Assembly: GCA_947165615.1 (NCBI GenBank)
Contig: CAMVBD010000068.1
Span: 1 to 7,050 of the forward strand
Direction of reading: 5' to 3'
From: an uncultured Clostridia bacterium
GTDB taxonomy: Bacteria > Bacillota > Clostridia > Oscillospirales > Acutalibacteraceae
DNA: 7,050 nt
A program made the position numbers and the translations under genes. Under the pieces are notes generated by a model. It saw nothing but the letters and a program-made list of their open reading frames with translations, searched no databases and was not told the DNA's origin. Of this stretch, positions 1 through 6,261 are shown in pieces (positions within the stretch are counted from its first letter, which is position 1; each line of letters starts with the position of its first letter).

Positions 1-1782
1 CGCAGACAAAACGAAGGAGGCGTCAACGTTGTCGATCGTCAATAATTCGTCTGCCGCTTTGGAACAAATCAATCTGGCGGAAGGTCCGCCGGCGGAATAA
101 ACGGAAATCGCATACCGGTCGTAATACTTTGCGGCGTTGACGACATTGTTGATCTGAATGTTGTCCTGCGCGGACCCGGCAAACAGCTTTCTTACCGCCA
201 CGGTATCCGCTTTGCAGGCCTTCAGATACGACGCGGCGTCAAAAGTCCGTACGGTAACGCGTAAAGTATAGTCTTTCGTGTCCAGCATAATGCCGGCTAA
301 AAGGGCCTGCGCCTGTGATTGCGAGAGTTTCGGTTTTGACGGAGAATACTGCACAAGTTCCGTCACCATTTCGCAGGCGGAAGAAGCATGCGGTTCGAGG
401 AGTTCATAGGTATTTCCTTCGATATGATCGACGGCCATGCGGTGATGGTCGATAATAACGGTCTTAAGGCCGAGACTCAATAAACTCGGCGCTTCGACGA
501 GTTTTACCCGCATGGTATCCACAACGACGAGAAGCGTGGAAGCGGAAGCGATCTCATACGCTTTCTCCGGCGTAATGAAACTGATTGCCCCGGAGCCGCC
601 TTCCAGCATTTTGACGAGAGGCATCGCCATGGTCTTTGTCATATCGATAACGACGTGCACGTTTTTGGCTTTTGCTCTTGCAATGGCAACGATTCCGGCG
701 GCAGCGCCGACACAGTCGAAATCACTGTACGCATGTCCCATGACAAGAACGTCGGTCGCATTTGCAATATACTCATCCAAAGCGGCGGCAAAAACACGGG
801 ATTTCACTTTTCCGCGCTTCTCTTTTCCGCCGGTGATCCCGCCGAAAAAGTCGTAACTGTCCCCGTTCTTGACGGCGACCTGATCGCCGCCGCGTCCGCG
901 CGCCATATCAAGCGCTTCTCTGGCGTTATCTTCACTCTCTTTGAAATTCTCACCGTGCCCGACGCCGACGGAAAGGGTGATCTCTGCATCCGCAGGGCCG
1001 AAATGAGCGGAGCGAACTTTATCTATAATGGAAAAACGTGCGTTTGTCATCTCAGACAGATTCTTGGATTCTGTGACCGCAAAAAACCGTCCGTCCGTAA
1101 ATTTGCGGAAAACGCAGTTATATTCGGAGAACCATTTCGTAATAATCCGATCAAGATCCGAACACATCGAGTAATAATCCTCGTGCGGCATAAGATCTTC
1201 AGCCTGTTCCAGGGAATCTACATTGACAAGCACAACGGTCGGTCGAGTCAAGCCATAGATCTCACGGATCTCTTTCAAAGCGGTATCGTCCACGAAATAA
1301 AACGAGACCAGATCATCTTTCAGCCGTACCGGATAAACGGTGTACCGCTGATGATCGCCGTTCAGTTCGATCGGATCCGTTTCTTTGTCTTCCTGCAGCA
1401 CTGAATGGATCGGAAGAAGTTCCGCGGCATTTCCCGTTTTTAATTTCGAAAAATCCAGAAGCACACGTTCGAATCGATGGTTGTACCAAACGATTTCACC
1501 GTCTTGTTTCACGAGGAGGATCGGGAACGGAAACAGTTTTTCTGCTTCTCCGCTCTCCTTCCCGATTCTCAACGATGAAGTCAATAATTCAACGTCTTCC
1601 CGTTTTCTTGCGAGTTTGTTCATAAACCAGCGGATCGCGAAAAAAGCAAATACCAAAAGAACAACAAGTTCCGCAATTCCCAAAATCGGAGAAAAAATGA
1701 ACGTTAATCCGGCGCCGACTGCGGCAATCAGGAACGCGATTACCGTACATGGATAGGTTTTTATCAAATTGCCGAAATTCAT
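1..1782 (-). CDS. gdpP: GdpP-type cyclic-di-AMP phosphodiesterase (membrane-bound PAS / degenerate GGDEF / DHH protein), C-terminus cut by window edge
   Basis: Hydrolyses the second messenger c-di-AMP to pApA at the cytoplasmic membrane. 594 codons are visible; the frame is open to base 1, so the last part of the DHHA1 domain is off the edge (the family is usually about 650-660 residues). Visible in order: two hydrophobic helices (about residues 12-31 and 33-52), a PAS-like domain (about 80-150), a degenerate GGDEF domain (about 170-305) ending in the GRGGDQVAVK signature near D300, then the DHH phosphoesterase domain. Its metal-binding motifs are all present: H350-xxx-D354-x-D356, VDT with D422, D445-H446-H447, and DTK with D501. 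The residue after VDT is Met424, where I recall His being common. The start is set by an AAAGGAG site 7 nt upstream. It lies 37 bp downstream of rnj on the same strand, so it is probably the second gene of that operon. A small 4-bp hairpin (1800-1810) sits in the gap. Family assignment is secure; activity on c-di-AMP is inferred from the family. Confidence 0.95.
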   Translation of the reverse strand, partial: MNFGNLIKTYPCTVIAFLIAAVGAGLTFIFSPILGIAELVVLLVFAFFAIRWFMNKLARKREDVELLTSSLRIGKESGEAEKLFPFPILLVKQDGEIVWYNHRFERVLLDFSKLKTGNAAELLPIHSVLQEDKETDPIELNGDHQRYTVYPVRLKDDLVSFYFVDDTALKEIREIYGLTRPTVVLVNVDSLEQAEDLMPHEDYYSMCSDLDRIITKWFSEYNCVFRKFTDGRFFAVTESKNLSEMTNARFSIIDKVRSAHFGPADAEITLSVGVGHGENFKESEDNAREALDMARGRGGDQVAVKNGDSYDFFGGITGGKEKRGKVKSRVFAAALDEYIANATDVLVMGHAYSDFDCVGAAAGIVAIARAKAKNVHVVIDMTKTMAMPLVKMLEGGSGAISFITPEKAYEIASASTLLVVVDTMRVKLVEAPSLLSLGLKTVIIDHHRMAVDHIEGNTYELLEPHASSACEMVTELVQYSPSKPKLSQSQAQALLAGIMLDTKDYTLRVTVRTFDAASYLKACKADTVAVRKLFAGSAQDNIQINNVVNAAKYYDRYAISVYSAGGPSARLICSKAADELLTIDNVDASFVLSA

Positions 1783-1789
1783 ATGATCT

Positions 1790-1796
1790 CTCCTTT
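1790..1796 (-). promoter_or_regulatory. Ribosome binding site of gdpP
   Basis: AAAGGAG on the minus strand, 7 nt before the ATG at 1782. It fixes the gdpP start and gives the gene its own strong translation signal although it follows rnj closely. Confidence 0.8.
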
Positions 1797-1819
1797 CTCG
1801 CGGAGTCCGCAGTTCCGTT

Positions 1820-3766
1820 TTATACGGCGAACATACTTACAAGGATAACGGGGCTGCGTCTTGTCTTGTCGTATACGACCTTGCCGACGGCATCTTTGAT
1901 TTTTTGTTTCAGCGCCAAGGTATCCGGTTGTCCGTTTTTATTCTGTTTCCGGATGACCTTTTCGCAGGCCTGTGAAATAAAGCCGTAAAGCTCGTTTGCG
2001 TTTTCGGCGAATACAAAACCTTTCGTCTGGACGTCAACGTCGTCTAACAGTTCGCCGGTGTAGAGATCCAACGCGGCGCTGATAAAGATCACGCCGTCCG
2101 TGGACAGTTTTTTCCGATCCATCAACACGCCGGACCCGACGTCTCCGACGCCTGAACCGTCGACAAAAATACGGCCGGCGGGAACGGACCCATCAAAAGA
2201 CGCTTTATCCTGCGTAAGTTTCAAAACGCTGCCGAGTTCCGGAACAAGGATATTCTTTTCCGGGATGCCGACGCTTACAGCCAATTCCGCATGACGGCGC
2301 ATGTGCTTCTGCTCCCCATGTACCGGAATGAAAAACCGGGGGCGAACAAGATTCATGATGAGTTTGAGTTCTTCCTGTGCCGCATGTCCCGACACGTGGA
2401 TCCCGAGACTTTTTTCATACACGACCTCGGCTCCGAATTTCATCAGATCATTGATGGTATTGGCAACGCTTTTTTCATTTCCGGGAATCGGCGTTGCGGA
2501 AATGATGACGAAATCGTTGGAGCCGATGCTGACCTTTCTGTGGTCTCCGAGCGCCATGCGCGCAAGCGCCGACATCGGTTCTCCCTGACTTCCCGTGGTA
2601 ATAATAACGATATCCTCGTCACGGTAATTCTTCATTTGATCGATCGGGACCAAAAGACCTTCCGGGATCGTCAGATAACCGAGTTCCCTGCTGACTGCCG
2701 TAACGTTTTCCAGACTTCTGCCGGACAGAAATACTTTTCTGCCCATTTTGCCGGAGGCGTCGACGATCTGCTGCACCCGATGGATATTGGACGCGAAAGA
2801 GGCGACGATGATACGCTTCTTCCCTGCCTTGATAAAGAGTTGTTCCAGCGTTTCGCCGACTTTCTTTTCGCTTGGCGTATATCCGGGCTTTTCTGCGTTT
2901 GTGGAATCCTGCATCAGTGCAAGCACGCCTTCGTTTCCGAGCGCCGCAAATCTGGAAAGGTCGATAACGCCGCCGTCGATCGGCGTATTGTCGATCTTGA
3001 AATCGCCCGTATGCACGATAAGCCCCGCGCCGCAGCGGATCGCGAAGCCCAGCGAATCCGGGATCGAGTGATTGACATGGATCGCTTCAAAAGAAAACGA
3101 GCCGACGTCTATTACGTCACCGGGCGCAATGGTATGCAGTTTTGCCTCGTTAAGCAGTCTGTGCTCGCGGAGCTTCCCCTCAATGAGGCCCATCGTCAGA
3201 CAGGTCGCATATACAGGCACGTTAATGATTTTCAGTAAGTAAGGAAGACCTCCGATGTGGTCTTCGTGTCCGTGTGTGATAAAAACGGCTTTGATTTTTT
3301 CACGATTACGTTCAATATAGGAAAAGTCCGGAAGGACATAATCGATGCCGGGCATATCGGCGTCCGGGAAGGTCATTCCGCAATCCAGAATGACCATCTC
3401 TCCGGCGTACTCAAACACAGTCAGGTTTTTTCCTATCTCATTGATACCGCCGAGAAAGGCGATCTTAAGCGGCTCTTTGGACCGGTAATGCGGTAAAGAA
3501 AGTTCATGGATCCCTGTTTTTCCGGGGTTCACGGTTTTTGAGGATTTTTTATCGTTCCTGACTGTTTTCGCTTTTTTATGCGTTTTTTTCTGCTCCGCGC
3601 TCAAAAGAACTTCTTCGGCTCTTCCGAGTTTGGCATTTTTAGCGCTGTTGGATGATTTTGCAGTCTTCTTTCCGGATGGCTGTTCGTTTGTTTCATTTTT
3701 TTTCTTTGTCGTTTTTGTTTTGGCGACGGTTTTCTTCGTCTGCTTCGACGCAGTTTTGTTCGGCAT
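1820..3766 (-). CDS. rnj: Ribonuclease J (beta-CASP metallo-beta-lactamase RNase) with lysine-rich N-terminal extension
   Basis: Zinc-dependent RNase with 5'-to-3' exonuclease and endonuclease activity, central to mRNA decay and to rRNA and small-RNA maturation in Firmicutes; cytoplasmic. The protein has 648 residues against about 555 for the classical enzymes. The surplus is a Lys/Thr/Ser-rich, low-complexity stretch at residues 1 to about 90. The metallo-beta-lactamase core starts near residue 98 (LKIAFLGGINEIGKN). Its metal ligands are visible: H165-G-H167-E-D169-H170, H233 in the VNHSIPDS motif, and D255 in HTGDFK. The beta-CASP insert (about 290-440) contains SGRSLENV and TTGSQGEPMSAL. 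The later motifs HVSGHA (H457, H461) and PVHGE (H483) follow, then the C-terminal domain (about 555-648) ending in TRRSPVILVSMFAV. All catalytic motifs look intact. AAGGAG 5 nt upstream supports the start. First gene of a likely rnj-gdpP operon driven by the promoter at 3844-3872. J1 versus J2 type cannot be decided here. Confidence 0.97.
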   Translation of the reverse strand: MPNKTASKQTKKTVAKTKTTKKKNETNEQPSGKKTAKSSNSAKNAKLGRAEEVLLSAEQKKTHKKAKTVRNDKKSSKTVNPGKTGIHELSLPHYRSKEPLKIAFLGGINEIGKNLTVFEYAGEMVILDCGMTFPDADMPGIDYVLPDFSYIERNREKIKAVFITHGHEDHIGGLPYLLKIINVPVYATCLTMGLIEGKLREHRLLNEAKLHTIAPGDVIDVGSFSFEAIHVNHSIPDSLGFAIRCGAGLIVHTGDFKIDNTPIDGGVIDLSRFAALGNEGVLALMQDSTNAEKPGYTPSEKKVGETLEQLFIKAGKKRIIVASFASNIHRVQQIVDASGKMGRKVFLSGRSLENVTAVSRELGYLTIPEGLLVPIDQMKNYRDEDIVIITTGSQGEPMSALARMALGDHRKVSIGSNDFVIISATPIPGNEKSVANTINDLMKFGAEVVYEKSLGIHVSGHAAQEELKLIMNLVRPRFFIPVHGEQKHMRRHAELAVSVGIPEKNILVPELGSVLKLTQDKASFDGSVPAGRIFVDGSGVGDVGSGVLMDRKKLSTDGVIFISAALDLYTGELLDDVDVQTKGFVFAENANELYGFISQACEKVIRKQNKNGQPDTLALKQKIKDAVGKVVYDKTRRSPVILVSMFAV

Positions 3767-3771
3767 ATTTT

Positions 3772-3777
3772 CTCCTT
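3772..3777 (-). promoter_or_regulatory. Ribosome binding site of rnj
   Basis: AAGGAG on the minus strand, 5 nt before the ATG at 3766. It supports the long form of RNase J, so the basic N-terminal extension is probably translated and not an artefact of calling a start too far upstream. Confidence 0.85.
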
Positions 3778-3797
3778 AGTCACTGTCTATATAAATC

Positions 3798-3819
3798 TTC
3801 CCGATTGTTATGCCGGGAA
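3798..3819 (-). other. Stem-loop in the rnj leader
   Basis: Perfect 6-bp inverted repeat TTCCCG / CGGGAA with a 10-nt loop, inside the predicted 5' untranslated region of rnj and about 20 nt before its Shine-Dalgarno site. The bases after it in the RNA (GATTTATATAG) are not a U-tract, so it does not look like an intrinsic terminator. It may be an mRNA-stability or regulatory structure; that is inference. Confidence 0.45.
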
Positions 3820-3822
3820 TCC

Positions 3823-3841
3823 GATGATATGATTTATCATC
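3823..3841 (-). promoter_or_regulatory. Perfect 7-bp dyad over the predicted rnj transcription start
   Basis: GATGATA / TATCATC with a 5-bp centre begins 3 bp downstream of the -10 hexamer, so it spans the expected transcription start (about 3837-3838). It could be an operator for a dimeric regulator. If transcription starts a few bases earlier than expected, it could instead form a 5'-terminal stem-loop. The symmetry is visible; the function is inferred. Confidence 0.45.
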
Positions 3842-3843
3842 TT

Positions 3844-3872
3844 ATAATACTATGAATTCGATTTATTGTCAA
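3844..3872 (-). promoter_or_regulatory. Sigma-A promoter of the rnj-gdpP operon
   Basis: -35 TTGACA (3867-3872, perfect consensus), 17-bp spacer, -10 TATTAT (3844-3849, 5 of 6). The -35 box and most of the spacer lie inside the last codons of the upstream nucleotidyltransferase gene, whose TAG is at 3850-3852. The predicted start near 3837-3838 gives a leader of about 70 nt before the rnj ATG. This is the best promoter match in the window. Confidence 0.85.
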
Positions 3873-6150
3873 GTCTCATCTTTACGTCTTGCACCAGTTC
3901 TTTTGCCGCTTCCATCCCTGCCGCTTCAACTAAGATCCGGACTTTCGCGCTGTTGCCGAGTTGACGGATCTTTATTGTCCCGGACGGGGAATGATACCCG
4001 TAATACGGATTATCCGCTCCTTTTTCTTTTGTGGCTCCTGTTGACAGGATCAAAGACCGTACGTTTGCCGGCGAAGAATCAAGATCGACGGTTTCCTGTC
4101 TGGAAACGGTTTTCGGCTGTTCGATCAGCGCCTCTTTTACGGTTAAGCCGTTATCCGACAAATACCGGATAAAGGTACACGCAAGAAACAGAGCGTCAAA
4201 ACACCATAGATGTTTTTGCAAATCGGGGGTTTCCGTTCTTTGCCCGTTTTGGTACAGCCGCACCAACACTTTTCCATGTTTTCTGGCAAGTTCTTCATAT
4301 ATAAAAGGCGCTTCTTCGGGAACGGGAAAAACGGGATCGTCGTTCAGCGCCGTATCCGCAAGCAAGGTCCTGATCTGCGTCGACTGATAAAACATGCCGT
4401 TTTCGAGACAATAAAGATCCGTACCATGGGGATTTATCATGATCTGTAATTCCGGATAAACCGTATCGGATCCCTCGTTTGGAAACAGTTTCTCACAGAT
4501 TTCTTTAACCAGGGGATTGTCGCATTCCAGCCGGATCCTGCGGTCCGGCCGTCCCAAACCCAACACCTTTTTCAGAGACGCATAATAAGCGGTCGACAGC
4601 AAATGCATCCTGAAATAATCGCCGACGGCTTCTGACGGCGCATAGCGAAACGATGAAAAACGGAAAATACGATTGAGCGTTCTGGATTCTTCAAGAGCGA
4701 CCGGCAATCCGTTTTTTCCTGAAAAACGGAATCCGATGCGTTCCCCGTCGAAGCGGATATGCACAAAAGCGTCCAGAGAACAGTATCCGGAATAGAACAC
4801 GGTTTGCGCCGAAAAGATTTCTTCAAAATCATATACGATCACACCCGCGGCGCGAATACCCGCAATACAGGCATCCTTAAAAAGAGCGCATATTTCTCCG
4901 CCGGATATACCGACACCGATCCGGCGTACTTCCGAGAGACTTCCGAGCGCGTGTCCGATCTTTACGGCGTCCGACAAGGATACTTCCGTAAAAGGCGCAC
5001 CTTCGACTCCCATTGCGTCTGTTTCCAAATATTTCGGTTTCCCATACAAAAGATCTGCGGTCAGAACAGATTCCGGAGGGATTCTGTTACCCGGCCATAT
5101 CCGCACGTTCTGCCGGATCCTTGAAAACCTGCCGATCTCCACATCCGAGCCGATCGATACATTGTCCTCTACAACGGTATGGTCGAAAATATGAACGCGC
5201 TCAGCCATGATCGAATTCCTGACTTCCACCTGCTCCTCAAGTTTTGTTCCGTCCCCGAGCATGGAATTGCTTACCGACACGGATTCCCCGATCTCACAGT
5301 TTTTTCCGAGAACGGCATAAGGGCCGAGCTTTGCATTCTTTTGCAGTACAGCGCCTTCTCCGATCAAACAGGGGGCTATGATCTGCGCGCCGTCCGGCGT
5401 AGTTTGGTCATTCTCGATCAGCGTACCCCGATAAGCGATCTTTTTGTCTTTTTGCATAAGGAATTCTTTGGAAAAAGAAAGCAGAGAAGACGGCTCGCCG
5501 AGATCCGCCCAAATCCCTTTTGCCGAATAGCAATATAAACGATAGTTTTCCCGAAGCAGCGCCGGAAACAAATCCTTAGCAAAATCAAATTGTCTCCGTT
5601 CGGGAATACGGGCAAGCGCTTTTTCTTCGATAATATAAATTCCCGTACTGATCGGACCGTCCGTAACGTTTTCCCAGCCGGGTTTTTCAAGAAATCCTGT
5701 GATCCTGCCGTCTTTTTCTGTCTCCATGATCCCGTATTCTCTGGGGTCTTTGACTTTGATGCCGACTATGGTTATATCTGCCTGCGCCGACTCATGGGAA
5801 CGGATGGCCTCGCTCAAATCAAAATCAAAGATATTATCTCCGCTCAGGACCAACAGCGCGTCTTCCGTTTGCGGGACGCAGTTCTTTACGCCTCCCGCCG
5901 TTCCGAGAGGATGGTCTTCGATATGATAAATCAGAGAAACAGAATCGTTTCTCAGTTCGCAATGAGAAATGATCTCCTGCGCCTGATAACCGAGAGACAG
6001 ATGCGTTTTTTGAACGCCCAGCTTTTTCGTCATATCCAGAATACGATCGAGGATCGGGATATTCAACACTTTGATCAAAGGCTTGGGACAGCTTTCCGTA
6101 AACGGAGCAAGGCGACTTCCCCGTCCGCCGCACAAAATGACTGCTTCCAT
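3850..6150 (-). CDS. Sugar-1-phosphate nucleotidyltransferase fused to left-handed beta-helix and degenerate phosphohexomutase domain
   Basis: Expected to make an NDP-sugar from NTP and a hexose-1-phosphate for surface polysaccharide; cytoplasmic. 766 residues. The N-terminal nucleotidyltransferase (about 1-232) has intact motifs: CGGRGSRL (7-14), PKPL with K23, PLGTAGG (81-87), SGD with D105, EKP (155-157), GIYI (170-173), FDFAKDLFP and ADLG with D216. Hexapeptide beta-helix repeats follow (about 253-365). A domain with phosphomannomutase/phosphoglucomutase order runs from about 385 to 760, but the Ser-phosphate loop (TASHNP in active enzymes) reads FVHIRFDG (462-469), the metal loop (DGDADR) reads NPHGTDLY (573-580), and the phosphate loop (RPSGTEP) reads RQLGNSAK (729-736). 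The mutase half is therefore probably inactive. From memory, the GDP-mannose pyrophosphorylase/phosphomannomutase-like fusions of other phyla carry similar HVR-type replacements. Nucleotide and sugar specificity cannot be read reliably. The start at 6150 is chosen because the CGG motif follows at once and AAAGGAAG precedes it; an in-frame ATG at 6270 would overlap rnhA. Confidence 0.9.
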   Translation of the reverse strand: MEAVILCGGRGSRLAPFTESCPKPLIKVLNIPILDRILDMTKKLGVQKTHLSLGYQAQEIISHCELRNDSVSLIYHIEDHPLGTAGGVKNCVPQTEDALLVLSGDNIFDFDLSEAIRSHESAQADITIVGIKVKDPREYGIMETEKDGRITGFLEKPGWENVTDGPISTGIYIIEEKALARIPERRQFDFAKDLFPALLRENYRLYCYSAKGIWADLGEPSSLLSFSKEFLMQKDKKIAYRGTLIENDQTTPDGAQIIAPCLIGEGAVLQKNAKLGPYAVLGKNCEIGESVSVSNSMLGDGTKLEEQVEVRNSIMAERVHIFDHTVVEDNVSIGSDVEIGRFSRIRQNVRIWPGNRIPPESVLTADLLYGKPKYLETDAMGVEGAPFTEVSLSDAVKIGHALGSLSEVRRIGVGISGGEICALFKDACIAGIRAAGVIVYDFEEIFSAQTVFYSGYCSLDAFVHIRFDGERIGFRFSGKNGLPVALEESRTLNRIFRFSSFRYAPSEAVGDYFRMHLLSTAYYASLKKVLGLGRPDRRIRLECDNPLVKEICEKLFPNEGSDTVYPELQIMINPHGTDLYCLENGMFYQSTQIRTLLADTALNDDPVFPVPEEAPFIYEELARKHGKVLVRLYQNGQRTETPDLQKHLWCFDALFLACTFIRYLSDNGLTVKEALIEQPKTVSRQETVDLDSSPANVRSLILSTGATKEKGADNPYYGYHSPSGTIKIRQLGNSAKVRILVEAAGMEAAKELVQDVKMRLDNKSNS

Positions 6151-6157
6151 ATCTTTT

Positions 6158-6165
6158 CTTCCTTT
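6158..6165 (-). promoter_or_regulatory. Ribosome binding site of the nucleotidyltransferase fusion gene
   Basis: AAAGGAAG on the minus strand ending 7 nt before the ATG at 6150. It decides this start over the in-frame ATG 120 nt upstream at 6270, which would add a 40-residue hydrophobic, non-homologous leader and overlap the divergent rnhA start. Confidence 0.75.
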
Positions 6166-6196
6166 CCTGAAATATACTAACAGTATTGTCAGGAAA
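6163..6196. repeat. Inverted repeat TTTCCTGA / TCAGGAAA in the divergent region
   Basis: Perfect 8-bp arms at 6163-6170 and 6189-6196 with an 18-bp centre. The centre holds most of a weaker dyad, CTAACAGTATTGTCAG (6177-6192, 6 of 8 pairs). GAAATATA is also directly repeated at 6169-6176 and 6193-6200. One arm overlaps the predicted -10 of the minus-strand promoter and the other touches the Shine-Dalgarno region. Possible operator or leader structure; function inferred. Confidence 0.4.
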
Positions 6197-6223
6197 TATA
6201 AAAATAATCCCGTTAAGTTGCAA
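6195..6223 (-). promoter_or_regulatory. Candidate promoter of the nucleotidyltransferase fusion gene
   Basis: -35 TTGCAA (6218-6223, 4 of 6 consensus), 17-bp spacer, -10 TATATT (6195-6200, 5 of 6). The predicted start near 6188 gives a leader of about 38 nt. The -35 hexamer is palindromic and is shared with the divergent rnhA promoter. It is a moderate match, so confidence is limited. Confidence 0.5.
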
Positions 6224-6246
6224 AACGCCTGAAAACGTGTTATACT
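6218..6246 (+). promoter_or_regulatory. Candidate promoter of rnhA
   Basis: -35 TTGCAA (6218-6223), 17-bp spacer, -10 TATACT (6241-6246) preceded by TGT, an extended -10 motif. The predicted start near 6253 is only about 9 nt before the rnhA ATG, leaving room for little more than the weak GGTG element at 6253-6256. Confidence 0.6.
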
Positions 6247-6261
6247 GAATTCGGTGATAAC

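Noticed and set aside
655..1404. Open plus-strand frame of 249 codons antisense to gdpP
   Set aside because: The minus strand here encodes GdpP PAS, GGDEF and DHH motifs. The plus frame has no family signature and no ribosome binding site I can support.
2291..3238. Open plus-strand frame of 315 codons antisense to rnj
   Set aside because: It lies entirely within a clear RNase J gene on the other strand, has an Arg/His/Asp-rich composition typical of an antisense shadow, and shows no recognisable domain.
3497..3766. N-terminal Lys-rich stretch of RNase J as a mis-called start or frameshift
   Set aside because: AAGGAG sits 5 nt before the long start, and no comparably strong ribosome binding site was noticed close to the core start.
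3798..3819. Hairpin between the nucleotidyltransferase and rnj genes as an intrinsic terminator
   Set aside because: The stem is only 6 bp with a 10-nt loop and is followed by GATTTATATAG, not a U-tract. It also lies downstream of the rnj promoter.
4041..4069. TTGACA at 4041-4046 as a plus-strand promoter inside the mutase domain
   Set aside because: The hexamer 17 bp downstream is TTTGCC, which is not a credible -10, and no plus-strand gene follows.
5590..6180. Open plus-strand frame of 196 codons antisense to the nucleotidyltransferase domain
   Set aside because: It overlaps the intact CGGRGSRL-containing domain and the minus-strand ribosome binding site. Its composition is shadow-like.
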